Assembly: GCA_963596015.1 (NCBI GenBank)
Contig: CAVBJS010000018.1
Location: forward strand, 1-40,775
Origin: CAG-791 sp963596015
Lineage (GTDB): Bacteria; Bacillota; Clostridia; Lachnospirales; Lachnospiraceae
DNA length: 40,775 nucleotides
Direction of reading: 5' to 3'
The translations under genes and the position numbers were made by a program. The notes under the pieces are model-generated. The model was not told the origin of the DNA, did not search any database, and worked only from the letters and a program-made list of their open reading frames with translations. This document shows, piece after piece, positions 26,417 through 32,208 of the stretch (within the stretch, counting starts at the first letter, position 1; every line of letters starts with the position of its first letter).

Positions 26417-27487
26417 ATGGAAAATAGCAGAAAGAAAATCGTATTGACCGGCGGCGGTACAGCAGGCCATGTGACACCCAATATCGCACTTTTGCCTTAC
26501 TTAGAGAAGGCCGGGTATGAGATTTACTATATCGGATCTTTAAACGGCATCGAGAAGAAGTTGATAGAAGAATGCGGTATTCCCTATCTGGGCATAGAGA
26601 CAGGCAAGCTGCGCCGTTACTTTGATCCCAAGAATTTTTCGGACCCCTTCCGTGTGATCAAGGGTTATAAGGAAGCTTATAAATTTCTGAAGAGCTATCA
26701 GCCGGATCTGGTGTTTTCCAAGGGCGGCTATGTCAGCGTGCCGGTGGTGCGGGCAGCTCACAGACTGCATATTCCCTGCATCATTCATGAGTCGGATATG
26801 ACGCCGGGACTGGCCAACAAGCTGTGTATTCCCTGCGCCCAGAAGATTTGCTGCGATTTCCCGGAGACCTTAAAGGATCTGCCGGCATCCAAGGCAGTGC
26901 TTACAGGCACACCGATCCGGGATGAGCTGTTCCAGGGCAAGGCCGAGGCGGGCAGAGCCTTCTGCGGCTTTACGGACACCAAGCCCGTATTGATGGTCAT
27001 CGGCGGCAGCTTAGGAGCGGCTTCCGTAAATGAAGCAGTGCGGGATAATCTGGACCAGCTCCTGCCCGATTTTAACATCGTGCATCTATGCGGCAAGGAC
27101 AAGGTGGACAATCTGAAACTGAGCATCCCGGGTTATAAACAGTTCGAGTATGTCAACGAGGAGCTGAAGGACATTTTTGCAATGGCAGATATCGTCATCA
27201 GCCGGGCGGGCGCCAATGCCATCTTTGAACTGTTGGCACTGAAAAAACCTAACATCCTGGTGCCCCTGCCGGCCAGAAGCAGCCGGGGCGATCAGATTCT
27301 CAATGCCAGATCCTTCGAGCAGCAGGGCTACAGCATGGTCATCGAGGACGATGCCCTGCCGGATGTGATCGTAGAGAGCGTGCACAAGCTCTACTTCGAG
27401 CGGCAGTTTTACATTGATGCCATGGAAAAGAGCAGTCTGCTCAACTCCATTTCTATGATCATGGAACTGATCAAGAAAGCAAGCTGA
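26417..27487 (+). CDS. murG: UDP-GlcNAc--lipid I N-acetylglucosaminyltransferase MurG
   Basis: GT28 glycosyltransferase that adds GlcNAc to lipid I to make lipid II, acting on the inner face of the membrane in peptidoglycan synthesis. 356 residues, normal length. The N-terminal lobe has GGGTAGHVTPNIAL and the phosphate-loop-like FSKGGYVSVPV; the C-terminal lobe has VIGGSLGAASVNE, the acceptor/donor region SRAGANAIFELLALKKPNILVPLP and RGDQILNARSF. The SD is weak (GAGG, about 11 bases away). The gene lies outside any division/cell-wall cluster, so a second murG could exist elsewhere or this could be the main copy. A 15-bp tandem repeat starts at its stop. Confidence 0.9.
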   Translation: MENSRKKIVLTGGGTAGHVTPNIALLPYLEKAGYEIYYIGSLNGIEKKLIEECGIPYLGIETGKLRRYFDPKNFSDPFRVIKGYKEAYKFLKSYQPDLVFSKGGYVSVPVVRAAHRLHIPCIIHESDMTPGLANKLCIPCAQKICCDFPETLKDLPASKAVLTGTPIRDELFQGKAEAGRAFCGFTDTKPVLMVIGGSLGAASVNEAVRDNLDQLLPDFNIVHLCGKDKVDNLKLSIPGYKQFEYVNEELKDIFAMADIVISRAGANAIFELLALKKPNILVPLPARSSRGDQILNARSFEQQGYSMVIEDDALPDVIVESVHKLYFERQFYIDAMEKSSLLNSISMIMELIKKAS

Positions 27488-27607
27488 GTATATCGTTACG
27501 GAATATATCGTTACTGAATGTATCATTACGGAATATATCGTTACTGAATATATCATTACTGAACGTATCATTACTGAATGTATCATCATTGAATATGTCA
27601 TTAGTTA
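27485..27607 (+). repeat. 15-bp tandem repeat beginning at the murG stop codon
   Basis: Eight units of consensus ATATATCATTACTGA run from 27488 to 27607, directly after the TGA at 27485-27487. Since 15 is a multiple of three and most units end TGA, stops recur in the murG frame. Confidence 0.9.
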
Positions 27608-27704
27608 CAGTATGGACAACTGCCGGGTGAGAGGATCGCGGATCTAGCCGGAGGCAGAGAGAATGTCTGCCTCCATCCGGCAGGTTGGAGAGAGTGTACT
27701 GTAA
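27605..27704 (+). repeat. Nested palindrome after murG
   Basis: Three nested stems: TTACAGTA (27605-27612) with TACTGTAA (27697-27704), AACTGCCGG (27618-27626) with CCGGCAGGTT (27677-27686), and GGAGGCAGA (27650-27658) with TCTGCCTCC (27666-27674). The GTTACAGT end resembles the small palindrome before sbcD. Confidence 0.65.
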
Positions 27705-27716
27705 TGCATTGTAACG

Positions 27717-27761
27717 AAAAGCCCTTCCTCACAGTAGAACTGTCGTGAGGAAGGGCTTTTT
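27717..27761. terminator. Bidirectional terminator between murG and GH31
   Basis: AAAAGCCCTTCCTCAC (27717-27732) pairs perfectly with GTGAGGAAGGGCTTTT (27745-27760), giving a T-run on either strand for the convergent genes. Confidence 0.93.
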
Positions 27762-27772
27762 CGGTTACTTGT

Positions 27773-30175
27773 TTATTTTATATCTGTCAGGATGATCTCT
27801 GTCAGCACATCCAGAATGGCCTGGGGTGCTCCTTCCACGGCCTGCAGGGAGGTCAGGACGGCGGGGGTGGTGCCGTTGGTCTTCAATATATTGTACAGCA
27901 CCTGTTTTACATCGTAGCTCATCTGTGCTCTCAGCAAAGCCTTAAAGGCCAATGCCAGCTTGTCGTTTTCCGCCGGCTTACTGTCAGCGAAGCGAATGGT
28001 CAGGCACTGGGTTACAGGGCAGGCAGGCAGCGTCACGGTGAGCAGGTGCTTTTCCGGATCATAGTGCTGCGTGCAGGAGAGAACCTCTTCTCCCATGCGT
28101 ACGGTCAGGGCACTGTCCTCTACGTCGTAGAAGACCAGCGTATACTGCCGTTTCTCGGGGATAGCCTGCAGGTCTCCGGTGGCGGGATGAATGGTAAAGA
28201 CAGCCTGTTCATCCCATTTCCAGGTATATTCGGTCACTGCATAGTCCTCTGCGGCCGGCTCTGCCTTGGTGCCGTCGTCCTCCACCAACGCAAAGCTGCC
28301 GTCCGCGCCGGGGTAAATGCGCAGGAGCAGAGCGGAAGGATTGTTAAGGAGAGGATCGTAGCTTTCGCCCTGATCCATGGGAATAATGCCGCCGGCCTTT
28401 ACAAAGACAGGCCATTCCTCCAGGCTGCGGAAGATAGGAAGCATTCTGCCGCCGGTATAGCGGGTGCCCTTTTCAAAGTCATACCAGTCGCCGGCCGGCA
28501 GCCAGGCATCAAAACGGCCAGTCAGGGAAACGCTGTCCCGGGGCGTGGTGATGGGGCATACCAGCATCTGGGTGCCGAACCAGAACTCATTTCTGACACT
28601 GTAAGCCTGAGGCTGCTCCGGCTCCTCGAAGTACAGAGGCGTTACGATGGGACGGGCCTGGGTGTGGGTCAGATAGTTCATGGTATACAGGTAAGGCACC
28701 AGCCGGTAGCGCAGACGCAGGGCCTCCTTCATGACTGCCTCGGCCTCCGGGTTATAATTCCAGGGCTCCTTGCCGTTAAAGGCATTGTCACTGCTGTGGA
28801 GCCGAAGAATGGGAGAAAAGGTGCCCAGCTGCAGCCAGCGGGTTGCCAGTTCATCATCCCGGACGCCCATCATGTGACCGCCGATGTCATGACTCCACCA
28901 GGTATATCCCACGTTGGCGGCGCGGATGGTGAAGTAGGGCTGGAAGTCCAGAGAAGCCCATGTGATAAGGGTATCACCGGAAAATCCCACGGGATAGCGG
29001 TGACTGCCAAGGCCTGCATAGCGGGAGAAGATCAAGGGGCGTTTCTCCTCTCCGGCATTGTCCAGATAGTAAAAATGGTTCAGCATCCACAAAGGATCCA
29101 GTCCCTCTGTCTTAGTGGCAGTGCCCTGCTGCCAGTCGATCCACCAGAAGTCCACCCCGTCCTTCTCATGGGGATGGCTGATGCAGCGGAAGTAGGCATC
29201 CAGGAAATGAGGATCGGCGATGTCGAATTCCACTTCTTCTTCGGTGGCAGGATCGATGCCCATCTCTTTGGCCATGGCGGGATACTGTTCCTCAAAGCCT
29301 CTGACGCCGTCGGCGGGATGCACATTTAAGGTCGTCTGCAGACCGTGCTCATGGAGCCAGCGCAAAAAGGCAGGGGGATCCGGGAAAAGCTCCCGGTTCC
29401 AGGTATAGCCGGTCCAACCGGTGCCCCACTTTTTATCGATATCCACCAGATGCCAGTCCATGTCGATGACGGCCACGGAAAAAGGAAGCCCCTCTGCTTC
29501 AAAGCGCCTGATCAGGGTCTTATACTCTGCCTCGTCATAGCGGTGGTATTTGCTCCACCAGTTGCCCATGGCAAAACGGGGCAGCAGAGGCGTAGTGCCG
29601 GCCAGATGATAGAGATCCTTAAGGCACTGCTTATAATCGTGTCCGTAGCCAAAGAAATACAGATCCAGTTCACTGTGTTCCCGGCGGCTGATCCAGTAAT
29701 CATCCCCGATCAGCAGGGCATCGGAGTCGTCAAAGACCGCGTAGCCGCCTTTGGACATCAGTCCCTCGCCGATGTCAATGGCCCCGTCGGCCATATCCAG
29801 GGTGCGGGCTGTGCCCCCCAGATTCATGGACAGATCCATGGCACCGCCTTCGTCTCCGTAATGCCATACCATGGCGCTGGAAAGAATGCGCACTTGCAGG
29901 CCGTAGGCAGAGGGAGCTTTCTCATCGTAGCGAAGCCGCAGCAGTTCTGTCTCCAGATAAAAATAGTCTCCGGAGTGCCAGGTCTTAAAGGCAGGCACCG
30001 GAAAATCCCGGTTGATGATATGCTGGGTGCAATGATCTTCAAACACATCACTTTCGCTGTACTCAAAACGCAGCAGGGCAGGCGTCAGGACGGTGATCCT
30101 GTAGTGCTGTCCCTGGATGATGGCATCGGCTTTTGCGGCGCCGCAGGTCTGGTCTTTTGGCAAATGTAAATTCAT
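27773..30175 (-). CDS. Glycoside hydrolase family 31
   Basis: Retaining alpha-glycosidase of the GH31 family, 800 residues, with no signal peptide, so it likely acts on imported oligosaccharides. An N-terminal galactose-mutarotase-like beta-sandwich (about 1-190) leads to the (beta/alpha)8 barrel, beginning with LLPRFAMGNWWSKYHRYDEAEY. The nucleophile is Asp347 in WWIDWQQG and the acid/base is Asp401 in FSGDTLITW; HDIGGHM follows. The usual GH31 text WIDMNE is replaced by IDWQQG, so the preferred sugar may differ from simple alpha-glucosidases. C-terminal beta-sandwich domains and an unusual helical tail (about 735-800) complete it. The start has SD GGAGGT. Promoter and operator lie upstream. 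Confidence 0.9.
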   Translation of the reverse strand: MNLHLPKDQTCGAAKADAIIQGQHYRITVLTPALLRFEYSESDVFEDHCTQHIINRDFPVPAFKTWHSGDYFYLETELLRLRYDEKAPSAYGLQVRILSSAMVWHYGDEGGAMDLSMNLGGTARTLDMADGAIDIGEGLMSKGGYAVFDDSDALLIGDDYWISRREHSELDLYFFGYGHDYKQCLKDLYHLAGTTPLLPRFAMGNWWSKYHRYDEAEYKTLIRRFEAEGLPFSVAVIDMDWHLVDIDKKWGTGWTGYTWNRELFPDPPAFLRWLHEHGLQTTLNVHPADGVRGFEEQYPAMAKEMGIDPATEEEVEFDIADPHFLDAYFRCISHPHEKDGVDFWWIDWQQGTATKTEGLDPLWMLNHFYYLDNAGEEKRPLIFSRYAGLGSHRYPVGFSGDTLITWASLDFQPYFTIRAANVGYTWWSHDIGGHMMGVRDDELATRWLQLGTFSPILRLHSSDNAFNGKEPWNYNPEAEAVMKEALRLRYRLVPYLYTMNYLTHTQARPIVTPLYFEEPEQPQAYSVRNEFWFGTQMLVCPITTPRDSVSLTGRFDAWLPAGDWYDFEKGTRYTGGRMLPIFRSLEEWPVFVKAGGIIPMDQGESYDPLLNNPSALLLRIYPGADGSFALVEDDGTKAEPAAEDYAVTEYTWKWDEQAVFTIHPATGDLQAIPEKRQYTLVFYDVEDSALTVRMGEEVLSCTQHYDPEKHLLTVTLPACPVTQCLTIRFADSKPAENDKLALAFKALLRAQMSYDVKQVLYNILKTNGTTPAVLTSLQAVEGAPQAILDVLTEIILTDIK

Positions 30176-30199
30176 GGCACGTACCTCCTGAAAGAAATT

Positions 30200-30213
30200 G
30201 GAAAACGTTTTCC
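30200..30213. promoter_or_regulatory. LacI/CcpA-type operator in the GH31 leader
   Basis: GGAAAACGTTTTCC is a perfect 14-bp palindrome with a central CG, as in LacI-family and cre operators. It lies about 16 bases after the GH31 -10 and before its SD, well placed to block transcription. A sugar-specific regulator or CcpA could bind; none is encoded in the window. Confidence 0.7.
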
Positions 30214-30229
30214 TAAAACATGTAAAATT

Positions 30230-30258
30230 ATCATACGCTCAATGAGGGATTCTGTCAA
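30230..30258 (-). promoter_or_regulatory. Sigma-70-type promoter for the GH31 gene
   Basis: On the minus strand, TTGACA (30258-30253) and TATGAT (30235-30230) with 17-base spacing, close to ideal. Confidence 0.88.
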
Positions 30259-30284
30259 AGTTAATTTTGTGTAAAGATGATCGA

Positions 30285-30313
30285 TTGAGATATCTGCCGA
30301 TTTGCGGTATGAT
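30285..30313 (+). promoter_or_regulatory. Sigma-70-type promoter for the candidate small RNA
   Basis: TTGAGA (30285-30290) and TATGAT (30308-30313) with 17-base spacing. It is back to back with the GH31 promoter, the two -35 boxes being 26 bases apart. Confidence 0.75.
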
Positions 30314-30319
30314 TCAGTT

Positions 30320-30413
30320 AAAGCCTGTATGGCATGCTACACGGCTTTGGCTTACATACTTCACTTAAAAAGTGATTTCAGGGCAGTCCTGTAATGGGTT
30401 GCCCTTGTTTTTT
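30320..30413 (+). ncRNA. Candidate small RNA, three hairpins and terminator
   Basis: A transcript from the promoter at 30285-30313 would begin near 30320. It would form AAAGCC/GGCTTT (30320-30348, with TGT/ACA inside), TCACTT/AAGTGA (30361-30375) and AGGGCA/TGCCCT (30380-30405) followed by six T, a plausible terminator. No open frame of note lies in it. I do not recognise the RNA. It could instead be a terminated leader (riboswitch or attenuator) for sbcD, whose start is 120 bases further on. Confidence 0.6.
30380..30413 (+). terminator. Terminator of the candidate small RNA
   Basis: AGGGCA (30380-30385) pairs with TGCCCT (30400-30405), then TG and TTTTTT. Confidence 0.7.
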
Positions 30414-30440
30414 ATTTCTCTTCGTTCCAATACAGAGCAG

Positions 30441-30510
30441 GTTACAGTTCATACCCCAAAACCGGATATCTCCGGCAAGATCCGCAGCCTGGCGGGGGCT
30501 GAACTGTAAC
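30441..30510 (+). repeat. Short palindromic derivative of repeat family A before sbcD
   Basis: GTTACAGTTCA (30441-30451) is the exact inverse of TGAACTGTAAC (30500-30510). Inside, CCGGATATCTCCGGCA matches the end of the repeat A core (CCGGATACCTCCGTCA), and CAGCCTGGCGGGGGCTGAAC matches its right end. Confidence 0.65.
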
Positions 30511-30533
30511 AAGAGCAGCAAAAAGAGGTAGCC

Positions 30534-32036
30534 ATGAAATTAATCCATTTATCGGATCTGCACCTTGGGGTGCGTGTCAATGAATTTTCCATGATCGAGG
30601 AGCAAAAATACATCTTGCAGCAGATCTTGCAGATCATAGACCGGGAAGAGCCGGACGGGGTGCTGGTGGCAGGAGATGTCTACGACAAGGCGGTGCCCAG
30701 TGCGGAAGCAGTGGGCCTATTTGACAGCTTTTTGTCCGCATTGGCGGAAAGAGAGATGCCGGTCTTTGTCATCAGCGGCAATCATGACAGCCCGGAGCGC
30801 ATTGCTTTCGGTGCTTCCATTATGGGAAGAGGGGGCGTGCACTTATCACCGGTCTATCACGGTCATGTGGAGCCGATATTGCTGACCGGCAAGGACGGGA
30901 TCTCGGCGCAGATCTACATGCTGCCCTTTGTGAAGCCTGCCCATGTGCGGCCTTACTTTCCGGAGCGGGAGATCACGGATTATACCGATGCGGTGCGGGC
31001 AGCGGTGGAGGAGATGACAGGAAGTACAGCGACGGAAGAAGCAGGACCAGAAGGCGCAGGAGCAGAAGGAACAGGAACAGAGGGGGTAGAAACTGAAGGC
31101 ACGAAGATGCCGGATGCTGCAGGAAAGTCCTGGAAGATCCTGATGGCGCACCAATTTGTTACGGGCGCCGAGGAAAAAGGAGAAGATACTTCAAAAGAGG
31201 AAACGGGAGAATATACCGAAGAAACGATAACAGAGGAAGTCGGCGAGAACGGTGGGGATGCCTCCCATGTATGTGTGAGCGATACAGCGAATACAGATGC
31301 CTCCCGCGATCATGCAGACAACACAGAGAACGCAGACACCTCCCGCATTTACGTAGGTAATACAGAGAGCGCAGACGCCTCCCGCATTTACGTAGGTAAT
31401 ACAGAGAATGTAGATGCCTCCGTCTTTGCCTCCTTTGATTATGTGGCGCTGGGGCATATACACCGGGCTTACAATGTGGGCAACGGCCGTTACTGCGGTA
31501 CGCCTTTAAAATATTCTTTCAGCGAAGTAAACCAGGAGAAGTCAGTGACTATTCTGGAGTTGGGGGAGCGGGGCGAAAATAGGGAAGTTACGAAAAGTAA
31601 AAAAAATACGGAAAACACGAAAAATACAGCCGCAGATGCCGATACGGATACAGATACAGGCATCCGGATCCGCACCGTGCTTCTGTATCCCCTGCACGAC
31701 TGGCGAAAGATCCGGGGATCCTATCTGGAGGTATCCTCCAGACAATTCTATGAGCAGTTTGACAGAAATGCCTATATGCATGTGACACTGACAGATGAGG
31801 AGGACGTGCCGGATGCGGCAGCCAGACTGATGGTGATCTATCCCAATCTGATGAAGCTGGAATACGACAATTGCCGCACCAGAAGCAGCCGAATCATAGA
31901 GGGCGTGGGGGAGCCGGAGAGTCGGGATCCCCTGACCATCTTTGGGGAATTCTATGAAAAGCAGAATAACCGGCCCATGCAGACAGAGCAGGTCCAGTAT
32001 ATGCAAAAGCTTATAGAGGATATCTGGAAGGAATAA
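30534..32036 (+). CDS. sbcD: Exonuclease subunit SbcD (Mre11-like) with repeat insertions
   Basis: Nuclease subunit of SbcCD, which cuts hairpins and processes DNA ends. 500 residues, over 100 longer than usual. Calcineurin-like phosphoesterase motifs: LIHLSDLHLG (metal ligands Asp8, His10), VAGDVYD, ISGNHDSPER with catalytic His, MAHQF, and YVALGHIHR. Two low-complexity insertions explain the length: about 159-197 (Glu/Gly/Ala/Thr-rich) and about 211-298. The second includes 13-residue repeats around NTENADTSRIYVG and ends directly before the conserved DYVALGHIHR. SD AGAGGT fixes the start. All metal ligands are present, so activity is expected; the sbcC gene follows. Confidence 0.92.
   Translation: MKLIHLSDLHLGVRVNEFSMIEEQKYILQQILQIIDREEPDGVLVAGDVYDKAVPSAEAVGLFDSFLSALAEREMPVFVISGNHDSPERIAFGASIMGRGGVHLSPVYHGHVEPILLTGKDGISAQIYMLPFVKPAHVRPYFPEREITDYTDAVRAAVEEMTGSTATEEAGPEGAGAEGTGTEGVETEGTKMPDAAGKSWKILMAHQFVTGAEEKGEDTSKEETGEYTEETITEEVGENGGDASHVCVSDTANTDASRDHADNTENADTSRIYVGNTESADASRIYVGNTENVDASVFASFDYVALGHIHRAYNVGNGRYCGTPLKYSFSEVNQEKSVTILELGERGENREVTKSKKNTENTKNTAADADTDTDTGIRIRTVLLYPLHDWRKIRGSYLEVSSRQFYEQFDRNAYMHVTLTDEEDVPDAAARLMVIYPNLMKLEYDNCRTRSSRIIEGVGEPESRDPLTIFGEFYEKQNNRPMQTEQVQYMQKLIEDIWKE
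31242..31420 (+). repeat. 39-bp in-frame repeats within sbcD
   Basis: Thirteen-codon units: the copies at 31320-31358 and 31359-31397 are nearly identical, 31398 starts a third partial unit, and two more diverged units (pattern xDASx) precede from 31242. They encode a likely disordered loop. Confidence 0.85.
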
Positions 32037-32142
32037 AAAACTATCGTTCAGACCCCAGTCAGTCAACGTTCAGCGTCTGGATGGTAATCCTTTCAAATGC
32101 TATTGATGTTGTAAACGCCATCAAAGCGGATCGTGTGGTATC

Positions 32143-32196
32143 GGAGAATTCGCCTACGCGAAATTCTCCCGGCGTACCGCAGACAAGTTGCGGTAC
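32143..32196 (+). promoter_or_regulatory. Two-hairpin leader (family C) before sbcC
   Basis: GGAGAATT (32143-32150) pairs with AATTCTCC (32162-32169); GTACCGCA (32174-32181) pairs perfectly with TGCGGTAC (32189-32196), with loop GACAAGT. SD AGGAAGGT follows immediately. This is the cleanest copy of the leader. Upstream, GTTCAGACCCCAGTCAG (about 32045) is a repeat A end. Confidence 0.7.
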
Positions 32197-32208
32197 AGGA
32201 AGGTAAAT

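Noticed and set aside
27488..27607. Possible CRISPR array
   Set aside because: Units are 15 bp, contiguous and without spacers; the same holds for the 17-bp and 18-bp arrays.
28046..29329. 427-codon plus-strand ORF opposite the GH31 gene
   Set aside because: Antisense shadow of a clear GH31 coding region; no SD or domain.
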